Source: Barthelona sp. PAP020 (lineage: Eukaryota > Metamonada: BaSk clade). Taken from it: a stretch of DNA of 64,000 nucleotides. The stretch covers positions 1 to 64,000 of the forward strand of contig JARQWU010000024.1 of NCBI GenBank assembly GCA_040182905.1, read 5' to 3'. Within the stretch, counting starts at the first letter, position 1. The number at the start of each line of letters is the position of its first letter. The position numbers were made by a program, and so were the translations under genes. Below, in pieces: positions 28,490 to 37,681 of the stretch. The notes under the pieces were generated by a model, which searched no databases, was not told the origin of the DNA, and was given only the letters and a program-made list of their open reading frames with translations.

Positions 28490-28572
28490 TTTTTCATGAT
28501 GAATATGTAGTCCGTGTTTCTGATGTTACCCATGAAGAGAAACATTACCACCTTTTGGTGTTCTGATTTTTT
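28490..28572 (+). ncRNA. Box C/D snoRNA, U18 (SNORD18) homologue
   Basis: The order of elements is a canonical box C/D RNA. Box C is ATGATGA (28496-28502), D' is CTGA (28520-28523), C' is ATGAAGA (28532-28538) and box D is CTGA (28563-28566). The ten bases directly before D' (GTCCGTGTTT) are complementary to the universally conserved large-subunit rRNA sequence AAACACGGAC and are identical to the guide of vertebrate and yeast U18. By the D+5 rule the methylated base is the A in AAACACGG. A flanking terminal stem is not evident. The second guide, upstream of box D, contains CACCTTTTGGTG, which could fold on itself. The boundaries are estimates. Confidence 0.8.
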
Positions 28573-28824
28573 TATTTTTATTATTATATGTTTTTTTGAA
28601 TCTTTACTAATATTAGTTATCATTATTTCTACAGTCTAAATTGTTTTGCAATCATAAAAATCAATGTTTGTGTTTTTGTTTAAAATAGGTGAATATTTTC
28701 TTTAGATTTGTTAATTTTTATTTTCAAAATAATTCAATCATTGCAACTATTTTTGCAAGTTTTTTTGGACAAATAAAGTATTTCATGTAGAAAAAAAGAA
28801 TTTTTTTTTCCATTGTAACGATTT

Positions 28825-29409
28825 ATGAGTCAAAATAAACGATCCTTGCAGTTTAAAATAGGATTATTGGGTAATATGCAAGCTGGAAAAACGACCCTAA
28901 TGGTTAAATATGTTCAAAACAGATTTGATTCTTCATACATTGCAACATTGGGTGTTAATTTTATGGAAAAAGCAGTTACTTTAAAAAATGCAGTTATTAA
29001 TTTCTCAATATGGGATTTAGGTGGATCAAAAGACTTTTCACAAATGTTGCCTTTGGTTGTATCTGAGGCACATGCTTTATTATTTCTATTTGATTTAACC
29101 AACAAAAGTTCACTATGGGCTATTAAAGAATGGTATTATCAAGCGAGAGGACATAATAGAACTGCTATACCCATATTAGTTGGTACCAAATATGATTTGT
29201 TTTGTGAATTATCTACAGAGGAACAAGCAGAAGTGACGACTTTAGCTAGAAAGTATGCAGCAGCAATGAAAGCACCAATTATTTTTTGTTCATCTGCAGT
29301 TGGTGTAAATGTAAATAAAATATTTAAAATAGCTTTATCGAAGGTCTTTCAAATTCCTATTAACGTTCCAAAAGTTTTAGAACCAGGTCAACCTATTATT
29401 GATTATTAA
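28825..29409 (+). CDS. Spg1/Tem1-family septation GTPase
   Basis: This ORF encodes a 194-residue Ras-like GTPase of the Spg1/Tem1 family, which sits at spindle poles or centrosomes and triggers the SIN/MEN pathway through a Cdc7-type kinase. The family signature is strong: P-loop GNMQAGKT, MVKYVQNRFDSSYIATLGVN, FMEKAV, FSIWDLGG, MLPLVVSEAHALLFLFDLT, IKEWYYQARGHNRTAIP, GTKYD (in place of NKxD, as usual here) and IFCSSAVGVNVNKIF. The switch II residue after DLGG is Ser (DLGGSKDF) where the family has Gln. There is no C-terminal prenylation cysteine, also normal for Spg1. Confidence 0.95.
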   Translation: MSQNKRSLQFKIGLLGNMQAGKTTLMVKYVQNRFDSSYIATLGVNFMEKAVTLKNAVINFSIWDLGGSKDFSQMLPLVVSEAHALLFLFDLTNKSSLWAIKEWYYQARGHNRTAIPILVGTKYDLFCELSTEEQAEVTTLARKYAAAMKAPIIFCSSAVGVNVNKIFKIALSKVFQIPINVPKVLEPGQPIIDY

Positions 29410-29571
29410 TTGTTGAATAAATAAAATTTTTTCTTTTTTTCTTTGGTGATTCATTCTTTTGTCAAAACAAAAAAATCAAAAATTTGAAAACAAAAAGTGA
29501 AAAATAATTTACAAAAGAGTGAATATGATCAATTGGCTTCACACTATTTTCTTAATGAAAAAAAATATCAC

Positions 29572-30138
29572 TCAAGAATTATCTTGGGTATCTGTATCTG
29601 TTTCTGTTGTGACCGTTGAATTTGTTTCAGTTGGGACAGTTAAATCATTAGGTATCATTGAATTGAATAAATTTAAGATTCTTGAAAGACCTTCTGCAGG
29701 TTGAGCCTTTTGCATTGTAATTTTCACACCATATTTGCTTGTTTGATCTGTACTTCTTTCATGATTTGATGCAGAAGAAAATTGTGTATTAAATTCAACA
29801 TTAGACGTCTTTAATGATCCTTCAGAGGTTGAACTTGTCTTATAAGTCTCAGTTGTTGCAGAAGTTACTTCCATTTGAAAATCAACAGTAAGTTCATCGA
29901 TGCTTAATGTTGGAATGTTCACAAGAGCTGCTGCGGGAACTGCAAAACTTAAACCTTTTCCATTTGGCAATTTAATTTGAAAATTTTCAGTTGTTTTTGC
30001 AAGTTCTTGAACTATTGGAACACTTGCAAGGGCTAATTCATTTTGGGCTTCTGCGGCAGCCAACAACGGTGCAGAAAATAGCTGCTTCATTGTTGTTCCA
30101 AGAACACCTTCACTAGCTGTTGATACATTATTGGCCAT
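29572..30138 (-). CDS. DUF2589-like protein
   Basis: This ORF encodes 188 residues. Residues about 17-50 form a helix (MKQLFSAPLLAAAEAQNELA, then VPIVQELA). Next comes NIPTLSIDELTVDFQMEV (74-91), then a Ser/Thr-rich stretch, then KYGVKITMQKAQPAEGLSRI (135-154) and a low-complexity Thr-rich tail. This order (PL.AA..AQ helix, VP.L.I.E.TVDF strand, V.V.A....P.GL.+.L end) is what I recall of DUF2589 (PF11655), a mainly bacterial family without known function. No signal peptide or TM is seen. A related ending is found in the 1700-residue membrane protein at 43505-48607. The family call rests on remembered motifs. Confidence 0.75.
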   Translation of the reverse strand: MANNVSTASEGVLGTTMKQLFSAPLLAAAEAQNELALASVPIVQELAKTTENFQIKLPNGKGLSFAVPAAALVNIPTLSIDELTVDFQMEVTSATTETYKTSSTSEGSLKTSNVEFNTQFSSASNHERSTDQTSKYGVKITMQKAQPAEGLSRILNLFNSMIPNDLTVPTETNSTVTTETDTDTQDNS

Positions 30139-30379
30139 TCGATTAATTAAAAGAAATAATTAAAATTGGATGAAAATGTCACAGAAAAAAAAAAATGGTT
30201 TGATAAACAAATACCAAAATTATACAAAATCACAACCAATTATTAATTTTATAAAGTACGCATACAAATTCAACAAAAACTATCAAATTGAAAAAAAAAT
30301 TAAGATTTTTGAACAAAGAAAAATTGACCATTTTATTCATAAAAATAACCAAAAAGAAAGAAACTAATAAGAAAAGACT

Positions 30380-33300
30380 TCAAAAACGATATTCTATCCA
30401 TTTTTTTAAGCCTTTAAACAATTCTTCTGGAGATAAAAACGCTAACAACCAAAAAAAAATTTTCGTAGACCAAAAATCCTTTGCCAACAAATCAAAGCTG
30501 TCTTCAAACAAAAATAGAGTATCATGACGCAATTGTTGAACAGATTCTGCGGTTAAATTGGATTTACGAATATGCAATATGAGAATACTTGAATCAGACT
30601 TTTTTTCTTGATCAAATTCCTGTTCTTCCCAAAATTGATATTTAATTTTCCAAAATTCAAGATAATAAGCCAAAAAATTGACTTGAAAAGAAGATAAAGA
30701 TGCTTTATGTATCAATACACAGTACAAAGGGATATTTATCAAACCATTTAAGGGATTTTGAAAGGAGAATTTTTGGGTTTGACTTTCTCCTTCTAGCATA
30801 AAGCTCAAATGTTGTAAAACATAATTTTCTTTTATCCACACATCTTTGGCGGCTTTATCACTTTCATAATGTGCGGGAAGAAGTGGAGAAGCATTTGGAA
30901 TTTCAAATTGTTTTTTTTTAAAAAAGAAGGAAGGTAGCTTTTTTCTGGAAATTGTTTCAGTTGTTGAGATAATGGTAAGATGAGAATCTGGAATATCAAA
31001 AGGATCTGCGGCTTCGAATAAAATATGAAAAATCACATCAACATTTAGCGAATCATTTTTTTCAATTTCGTTCAACTCAACATCAAACAAACCACCATCT
31101 ACAGTTGAGCAAATATCGATAAGTAAACTTAAAAAATGATATAAAGTATTGAAATTAAACTTCAACTGAATGTTATACGCATCCATTGTTGGAAAAAATG
31201 TCGTTAAAAAATACAAATTCATAGCTTTGAAAATATTTTCAAATAGAACACCTGAATCGATTCTGATGACATCTGAGTAGTGCCAATTTGAAAGGGTTCT
31301 CAAAGTCTCTATGAGTTCATATGCCTTTTCAACAGTGAAACGCACAAACTTCCCTTCAATTTGATTACTTTGGTTTAAAAGAGATGATTGGAGATTCATG
31401 TGTTTATTCATTTTGATAGACAACGAATCGAATATATTATAGAGAGAATTGGTCAAAAAATTGAAATTATTCTGACAATCCTCTGGTAAAACAAGCACAT
31501 ACAGAATAGTGGGGTCCAAAGGGTTCAAATAACAAACAATACTAATGTCAAATGGCAAAATATTCTGATATAAGGATGAAACATGAATTCTTGGGGGTAA
31601 ATGGTCAGTTGAAGCCTTTGAACTTATTTCTGCCAGTTTTTTTTCAATGAAAGTCTTTTTTTGTAATAGAAAAGGAATATCCAATTTTAGAATAACATCT
31701 TGTAAATCTAACCATTGATTTGAGGGAATGCTGCATTTTTCGGTGATTTTACCAGAACTGTAGAACAAATAAGGCTCTTTGTTCAAATCAATAGAAATCA
31801 ATGAACAATATCCCTGATAGAATAAAGCTTTAAAACTTTCAAACTGTCGAGTTAGAATATCATGATTCACTTGCAATTCAGAGGCAGGAATCAACATAGC
31901 ATCTAATCTTTCTATGAAATAATAGCCCGACTCTTCATCATAAAATCGCTCAACTTCAAACTCCATTTGATATGCTCCTTGACGAGTTTGAACAATTAAC
32001 GTTGTATTTTCAGGGTTTTGATTTATAGTTCCTTCCATTAAATAAGCCTCCAAACGAATCTGTGTTTCAGGCAAAAAGTTCTCAAGAAAATCCTCTAAGA
32101 TCATCTTTTCGAGTTCAGCAGACGTTCCGTTGCTATTGAACATGTTGGTTTCAACCATTCCTGAATTCGCCAAATAAGTGAACGTGTACCCATCATAGGT
32201 TTCGGAGATTCGACTTAAATCTAAGAAATTATCTATCTTATTGGGCATTCCAATAATAGGTGTACCCAATCTCATTTGGTTGGATTTGAATTGTTTCAAA
32301 GATTTTCCAATTGTTGCGATGAGATTCAGCAGGTCATGACTATCATCACCCTTTAGAGAAGAACTTTTCAACTCAATGTTCCAAAAAACAAAGAATGAGC
32401 CACGATTCTGAAAGGGAATTATTACATACCATGACCTTTCCTTATTTTCGTTTTTGCTACGTACAAATTCATGTGATTGAACGCATATAATATTGCGGTC
32501 TTGAACCAATACTTTTTGAACAGATTTTTGTTCAATAGGCACTAATTGATAGCGTTCCAAACGATCATCCATTTTAATTACAAAAGAATTTCCAAAATTA
32601 CCAATTTTTGCAACTAACACATTCATTTCATTAATGTCCTCAAAATAATAGGGACAATTATCCTCTTCTGCACCAAAATAGAAATAGTTAATCCCATTTT
32701 TGGACCAACTCGTTGTAACTTCAGTATCAACTTCAGTGACGTCACTTGAAGAGAATTCTGAAGAAATGGATCGTCTACCTTTGCGTTCACCATTATTAAC
32801 AACGCTAGAACCAGAATGGAAACAAACTTTGATCTTTTGATGAAAACCAGTGGCAAAGACATCCAAAAATAGATTTGCTAATCTTTGAACGTGATCATGT
32901 ATACTCATGTTCTCAGAAATGAAGGTTCCTAAGAATTTCACCAAATGAGCTACAAACAATTGAGAATTCTTCTTCTTTCTTCCATTTACATCAACAAAAC
33001 ACACAAAGATATTACTATTTAATTCATTTTGATAATAACGTTGAAACATATACAATTTAATTTTCTTCAATCCATTAATGTGGGAACTCAAAAGAGAAGG
33101 TGTGGTTGTCTTACCCAAAGTACTCATTGAACTAGCATTTGAATCATCCGATATATCAACTATCTCATAAAATTCTTCCCCACACATTTGAAATTCATCG
33201 ATATCTGTTGCTGTACTATTTTTGTCTGCAAATTCTTGAACAATCTTTTCGTGCTCATTTTTTCGTGAGTCCCACAACAAAGGTTTCAAAGAATTTTCAA

Positions 33301-34345
33301 TATGCTTGTAATTTTCCAAATAACTTCTCAATTCGACGTCATAAATTGCATAAGATACTCCAGTTTTGGTTAATACTTCATAAATCATTGGATCAAACAT
33401 ATCTAAAGGTTTTAGAGTATTTCTTAAAAAAATAAAACCATGAAAAATCAAGCTTACACATACAACAAGTATAGTTATCAATATTGCTAGAATTAAATCA
33501 ACATTTTGCTGTAAGGTTGTGTTTGGATCAACTAAAGGACCAAATGTTTTCAATAAAGTCAACAGAGTTTCTATATCTTCAGAAGTAGAGATAAATTGTA
33601 ATGTGGATGAATAACTAAACATTAAATGTTCCTTCAGATCTCTGTTAGCAACTATTTCTTCATTTGCGAGCATCAACAGTGGACTTACACCAAAAGCTGT
33701 TGAATGACGAGTGGAAAATTCAAACTCATGATAAACTGAATACTCACCAATTGAATCAAAAAAAAGGCAATATTGTAACGAATTAACCAACAAATAATCA
33801 CATGCCAACCCTTTGGCAAAATGATCGATAGAATTCTCAATAGTTTGAAAATATAACACATTCTTAAATCTAGCAGAAGATGTAGAATTCAATAACGTAT
33901 CTAAATAAGTATAAACAAAATGAGATTCAATACAATAGCATAAAATACTTTCTTCAATACTCTTTGATTCTTGATATAATAATACAGGTGTTATCATCGA
34001 AATTTTATCCACATTTGTTGAACAATGACCAAAAGATTGATTGTAATTGATCATCAAATACTTATTATATGCAAAAGCTTCATTATTTAAATAATACATT
34101 AACTCTAATGGAGTGCCTATAATAATATTCTTCCCAGTAACAAGGGTTTGATTTGTAATATCAATATATTCACAAGAAAATGTTGTTTCTTCATCAAAAG
34201 TATTAAATATATTTGAAAATGTGTCAATGTTAATGTCTCTATACTCGTAATTATTAGATATCAAAATATCATATTCCTTTGTTAAAATTACACTCAATAA
34301 AATGGTAAATATAACATTATGTAATTTTAATTTAATAAAATTCAT
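30380..34345 (-). CDS. Type I membrane receptor with degenerate PAS/kinase-like cytosolic region
   Basis: This ORF encodes 1321 residues. Residues 1-21 form a signal peptide or anchor, 22-280 an extracellular domain with several N-glycosylation sequons and Cys pairs, and 283-305 a strong TM (LILAILITILVVCVSLI). The long cytosolic part has a PAS-like segment near 720-850 (e.g. TLIVQTRQGAYQMEFEVERF). Beyond about 960 it resembles, in order only, a histidine-kinase core and receiver: a helical pair, FNFNTLYHFLSLLIDICSTV then GGLFDVEL, and a final YCVLIHK...LSPEELFKGLKKWI. No phospho-acceptor His, N or G box, or receiver Asp triad is apparent, so it would be catalytically dead. Parabasalids and amoebae also have many transmembrane PAS/cyclase receptors, an alternative origin. 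Confidence 0.6.
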   Translation of the reverse strand: MNFIKLKLHNVIFTILLSVILTKEYDILISNNYEYRDINIDTFSNIFNTFDEETTFSCEYIDITNQTLVTGKNIIIGTPLELMYYLNNEAFAYNKYLMINYNQSFGHCSTNVDKISMITPVLLYQESKSIEESILCYCIESHFVYTYLDTLLNSTSSARFKNVLYFQTIENSIDHFAKGLACDYLLVNSLQYCLFFDSIGEYSVYHEFEFSTRHSTAFGVSPLLMLANEEIVANRDLKEHLMFSYSSTLQFISTSEDIETLLTLLKTFGPLVDPNTTLQQNVDLILAILITILVVCVSLIFHGFIFLRNTLKPLDMFDPMIYEVLTKTGVSYAIYDVELRSYLENYKHIENSLKPLLWDSRKNEHEKIVQEFADKNSTATDIDEFQMCGEEFYEIVDISDDSNASSMSTLGKTTTPSLLSSHINGLKKIKLYMFQRYYQNELNSNIFVCFVDVNGRKKKNSQLFVAHLVKFLGTFISENMSIHDHVQRLANLFLDVFATGFHQKIKVCFHSGSSVVNNGERKGRRSISSEFSSSDVTEVDTEVTTSWSKNGINYFYFGAEEDNCPYYFEDINEMNVLVAKIGNFGNSFVIKMDDRLERYQLVPIEQKSVQKVLVQDRNIICVQSHEFVRSKNENKERSWYVIIPFQNRGSFFVFWNIELKSSSLKGDDSHDLLNLIATIGKSLKQFKSNQMRLGTPIIGMPNKIDNFLDLSRISETYDGYTFTYLANSGMVETNMFNSNGTSAELEKMILEDFLENFLPETQIRLEAYLMEGTINQNPENTTLIVQTRQGAYQMEFEVERFYDEESGYYFIERLDAMLIPASELQVNHDILTRQFESFKALFYQGYCSLISIDLNKEPYLFYSSGKITEKCSIPSNQWLDLQDVILKLDIPFLLQKKTFIEKKLAEISSKASTDHLPPRIHVSSLYQNILPFDISIVCYLNPLDPTILYVLVLPEDCQNNFNFLTNSLYNIFDSLSIKMNKHMNLQSSLLNQSNQIEGKFVRFTVEKAYELIETLRTLSNWHYSDVIRIDSGVLFENIFKAMNLYFLTTFFPTMDAYNIQLKFNFNTLYHFLSLLIDICSTVDGGLFDVELNEIEKNDSLNVDVIFHILFEAADPFDIPDSHLTIISTTETISRKKLPSFFFKKKQFEIPNASPLLPAHYESDKAAKDVWIKENYVLQHLSFMLEGESQTQKFSFQNPLNGLINIPLYCVLIHKASLSSFQVNFLAYYLEFWKIKYQFWEEQEFDQEKKSDSSILILHIRKSNLTAESVQQLRHDTLFLFEDSFDLLAKDFWSTKIFFWLLAFLSPEELFKGLKKWIEYRF

Positions 34346-34495
34346 TATTCATGCTAATGAACAAAAAAAAGATCAGTTGAACAATTTTTTTCAGTTTTTT
34401 ATTCTTTCAAAAATCTTGTTTCAACATCTTTAAAATTCATTCAACATATTTATTTTCTTTTAAAAATTATATATTTAAAATCTTACATTGAAATA

Positions 34496-34582
34496 ATGAA
34501 ACATAAGGAAGATCTCCCAGATACTGACTCAAATTCACTTCATCCTTACCTTTCTTCAAAACCAATTGTTCATATTAACTAA
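34496..34582 (+). CDS. Possible 28-codon small ORF
   Basis: ATG at 34496 to TAA at 34580-34582 encodes 28 residues ending LSSKPIVHIN. The composition (Asp, Pro, His, Ser) is unlike the flanking A/T-run sequence. No homologue is recognised and an in-frame stop lies just upstream. It may be chance or a small protein. Confidence 0.2.
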   Translation: MKHKEDLPDTDSNSLHPYLSSKPIVHIN

Positions 34583-34627
34583 AAGAAACTTTCAAATACA
34601 GATTATAAAAACAAATACATGACATTT

Positions 34628-35503
34628 TTACAAATAATATGAAGATTTGTTTGACGATGCAAAACGAGGTTTTCTGAAAGGTGATGATGAAACAAAAGAA
34701 TATTCACTAAAGTTACAATTTGAAGGTTCAGTCCATTCAGGAATTGAGGAAATATCTCCAATAACATGTTCAGGATGTAGTTGACAAAAAGATGCCAATC
34801 CTCCTTTCAATATCGCTACTCTCATAAAACCTTGATCAAATAACCAATTTGCCATCTCTATTGCGTCATTATTATATATTTCATAAATAACAACAATACC
34901 ATCACCTTCTGAATCACAGCGCTCCTTGAATTTATACAATTCATTTGTCAGCGCGTTTTGGGCTCTTGACATTCTACTCTTTGGGAAACATCTTGAACTA
35001 ATAATGTGACAACTTTGCCATTCAGCAGGAGAACGAATGTCCAATAAAATATATTTACATTTATTGAGTCTTTCTAGCTCTAAATCATCCGAAATAATTT
35101 TTGTTTCATCATTAGTGTGTGAAATAGATACATCTGAAAAATTAATCGAAGATGAATGCATTTTCACACGATTTTTTTGCATCGCATTACCTTCAATTTT
35201 ATTTGAAGGTTCAAAACTATGTTTTACTAAATTTTTTTGTGAGGCTTTCTTATATTTTTTAGGTAAGGGTGCATCTACATCTAAAGGTCTTTCTTCAGCT
35301 TCAATATTGATCCAATCACTCAAAATTGATTCATTCAGTGTCTTATACTTTAATTGTTGTTTTTTTACAACATTTCGGCGATGTTCAGGATTATTCTCAT
35401 AAAAACTACGTTTTGATGCGCCAGTATCAATTTTTGATCGTATTTTAGAAAAAGGTTTAGATTTTGGAAGTTTTCCATAGCTATTTGACGTCAAAAACGA
35501 CAT
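34628..35503 (-). CDS. CEP41: CEP41 homologue, rhodanese-like ciliary protein
   Basis: This ORF encodes 291 residues. CEP41 is a centrosome/basal-body and axoneme protein needed for tubulin polyglutamylation in cilia. The N-terminal KIRSKIDTGASKRSF matches the family's VKSRLDTG motif. The rhodanese domain (about 145-255) has LLDIRSPAEWQSCHI, a CH-A loop, then VIYEIYNNDAIEMANWLFDQGF and VAILKGGLASF...HPEHVIG. The loop that holds the active-site Cys in true rhodaneses reads YEIYNND with no Cys, as in animal CEP41 (YDDDER), so it is expected to be non-enzymatic. The rest is basic and Ser-rich. Together with CFAP52 it supports a flagellate organism. Confidence 0.85.
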   Translation of the reverse strand: MSFLTSNSYGKLPKSKPFSKIRSKIDTGASKRSFYENNPEHRRNVVKKQQLKYKTLNESILSDWINIEAEERPLDVDAPLPKKYKKASQKNLVKHSFEPSNKIEGNAMQKNRVKMHSSSINFSDVSISHTNDETKIISDDLELERLNKCKYILLDIRSPAEWQSCHIISSRCFPKSRMSRAQNALTNELYKFKERCDSEGDGIVVIYEIYNNDAIEMANWLFDQGFMRVAILKGGLASFCQLHPEHVIGDISSIPEWTEPSNCNFSEYSFVSSSPFRKPRFASSNKSSYYL

Positions 35504-35674
35504 AGTTTTAAAGAAAAAAAAAAGGGGACTTTTTTCATTGTCGAAAATAATTACTTTCTATCATTTCAACAGGGCAAAATTGTTATGAATAACAAAGTCG
35601 AACATTAAAAACAAAAATTAACTATCAAAGTTTATCTGTAGGTAAAAAGGAAAACATACAATTCAAGCAAGATT

Positions 35675-37543
35675 TTATTGTGAACAAGCTTCTTCTCTCA
35701 TTTCTTGAATTTCTTTTTGATATATGTGTTCCAAAACTCTTCTTCTCTTCTTTTGAGTAGCTGTTAATTCCCCATTATCAGCACTTAACTCCCTTGTTTT
35801 GATACGTATCACACTAATACGTTCATAACTTTTCAATTCTTTTTCTTTCCAAACTCTGTTCAATTCAGCTAATATCTCCTCTTCTGTTGGTGTACCAATA
35901 CACCATACAAAAGCTCCTAAAGCAGAACCCAAGCACAAGATCCAAATATCCAATATTGAAGAAACATTCTTGTAAACATTCTCCAAATGGGCTGGATGAA
36001 TGTATTCTCCTTGGGAGTTCTTTATTATGCCACTCTTTCGATCGATAATCTTGATACTACCAGAGGGTAACAATTCAACAATATCATTGGTTTTAAACCA
36101 GCCTTCGTCATCTAGAACTTCTTTAGTCTTTTCGGGAAGGTTCCAATAACCTTTAAAGATGGTAGGACCTCGTACAACAAATTCACCCCTAGGATTAGGC
36201 TTATCCAAAGGAGAATAACCAAATTCTGGGACTTCATCAAGCCTATATTCTAATTCTTCATAAACAGGACCAATAGTACCAGTTTCTAATGAATTAGGGA
36301 ACTGTGCACTCAAACATGAGCAATTTTCAGACATTCCATATCCTTCAATAACATCAAATCCTAATATACCAGTACAAAAACGACGAACTTCAGGTGATAA
36401 AGAAGCACTCCCACTAAACAAACAACGAATTCTTCCTCCAAAAGCTTCACGAATTTTCTCAAAAATAATCTTATCCCAAATAGGGGTTGACCTTAAATGG
36501 CCTGTTGTGGAATCATTTTTAGAGTTCTTAGCCCAGTTGAACAACCATCTGGTTATCATACCTTTAGATTGGATTGTGTCCAGAACATTTGCTTGGAATT
36601 TCTCCAACACTCGAGGAACAGCAATCATGAACGAAGGATGAAGTGTCTGTAGATCACTGGCTAGCATTGTAATCGAACCAGAAAAGAAACCAATCAAATG
36701 GCCATGTGCGATCACCAAATGCATGGCAGTTCTTTCAAAAACATGAGCCATAGGTAGATATGAATAATAGATATCTCTTTTGAATTCGGGAGGAAATGGA
36801 ACCAATCTTGAATTCAAAATACATAACGCAGATAACAAGTTTCGATGGGTGATCATTGCCCCTTTCGGCGATCCGGTCGTTCCTGATGTATAAACCAATG
36901 TACAAATGTCATCAGAATCAGCAAGATCAGGAAGTCCCATCAGAAGATTCTCATGCTCTTGTGACATTTCAATTAATTCGGAAACAAGGGAATCATAATT
37001 TAGCCCAGTTGCAGAAACCAATAAACTCTCCCAAGGATAAATGTCCATCACGAATATCTTTTCTAAAGTTGAAAGGGTAGGAAAAACAGTATTACAAAGT
37101 TCCAATTTTTTAGGAGAACAAAAAATAAATTTAGCTCCTGAATCTTGTAAAATAAATTGAACAGCATCAGCGTTGATATTTGTATAAATAGGTACTGTAA
37201 TCACACCCAATCTTTGACATGCCAGATCGACAATGACCCAAAAATAAGAATTAGTGCTCAAAATTGCCACACGATCCCCCTTAACAAGACCAAGCTTTTC
37301 CAATGATAAACTGAGACTTCCAACATCACATAAAACTTGTTTGAAGGACAAAAATTCATATTCTCCATATTCATCATCCTCGTGCATTCTAGTTCGCCAT
37401 CCCATAAATGGATTATCAAGTAAGTCATGACATGTATAGGAAAATGAACTATATAAAGTTCTTCGGTGTTCTAAAACATGTAAACATGATCCATTCTCAG
37501 GAAAATCCTTCGTATGGCATTGTAAGCAATCAAGATGCGCCAT
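35675..37543 (-). CDS. Long-chain acyl-CoA synthetase (ACSL type)
   Basis: This ORF encodes 622 residues from the ATG at 37543. The enzyme activates fatty acids to acyl-CoA with ATP. Motifs are the AMP-binding P-loop YTSGTTGSPKGAMITHRN (roughly residues 220-237), LPMAHVFERT, IEGYGMSENC, RGEFVVRGPTIFKGYW, GWFKTNDIVE and IDRKSGIIKNSQGEYI, which together define the eukaryotic long-chain class. No N-terminal membrane anchor is obvious. I chose this start because MAHLDCLQCHTKDFPENG begins conserved-looking sequence, while the upstream extension (to 37669) is Lys/Phe-rich and A/T-run encoded. It lies 138 bp from the KAE1 stop, on the same strand. Confidence 0.93.
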   Translation of the reverse strand: MAHLDCLQCHTKDFPENGSCLHVLEHRRTLYSSFSYTCHDLLDNPFMGWRTRMHEDDEYGEYEFLSFKQVLCDVGSLSLSLEKLGLVKGDRVAILSTNSYFWVIVDLACQRLGVITVPIYTNINADAVQFILQDSGAKFIFCSPKKLELCNTVFPTLSTLEKIFVMDIYPWESLLVSATGLNYDSLVSELIEMSQEHENLLMGLPDLADSDDICTLVYTSGTTGSPKGAMITHRNLLSALCILNSRLVPFPPEFKRDIYYSYLPMAHVFERTAMHLVIAHGHLIGFFSGSITMLASDLQTLHPSFMIAVPRVLEKFQANVLDTIQSKGMITRWLFNWAKNSKNDSTTGHLRSTPIWDKIIFEKIREAFGGRIRCLFSGSASLSPEVRRFCTGILGFDVIEGYGMSENCSCLSAQFPNSLETGTIGPVYEELEYRLDEVPEFGYSPLDKPNPRGEFVVRGPTIFKGYWNLPEKTKEVLDDEGWFKTNDIVELLPSGSIKIIDRKSGIIKNSQGEYIHPAHLENVYKNVSSILDIWILCLGSALGAFVWCIGTPTEEEILAELNRVWKEKELKSYERISVIRIKTRELSADNGELTATQKKRRRVLEHIYQKEIQEMREEACSQ

Positions 37544-37681
37544 CAAAAAAAAAAAATTAAAATAAGGCATATATTTAATTTTGATTGATTTTTTTTCTCT
37601 TTCTTTGTTTTGAGATAAAAATTGAAGAACTTTACCATTATTTTCATATAAAGATGAAGAATTAAACATAAAAAGAAAAAT

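Larger units (their letters stand above)
28335..28824. other. 490 bp gap holding a 3' hairpin and a snoRNA
   Basis: This non-coding stretch between NECAP and the GTPase gene contains a 10 bp stem hairpin (28371-28410) and a box C/D RNA (about 28490-28570). It also has GTATGT at 28473 and ACTAATATTAG at 28606, which could be splice signals. The remainder is AT-rich, with the GTPase start at its end. Confidence 0.7.

Noticed and set aside
30170-30527. Two plus-strand Lys/Asn-rich ORFs near the DUF2589-like gene
   Set aside because: They consist of A-run codons and the second overlaps the conserved-length receptor ORF on the other strand.
34628-35503. Active rhodanese (sulfurtransferase)
   Set aside because: The active-site loop has no Cys, and the N-terminal KIRSKIDTG motif plus domain order point to the non-enzymatic CEP41 family.
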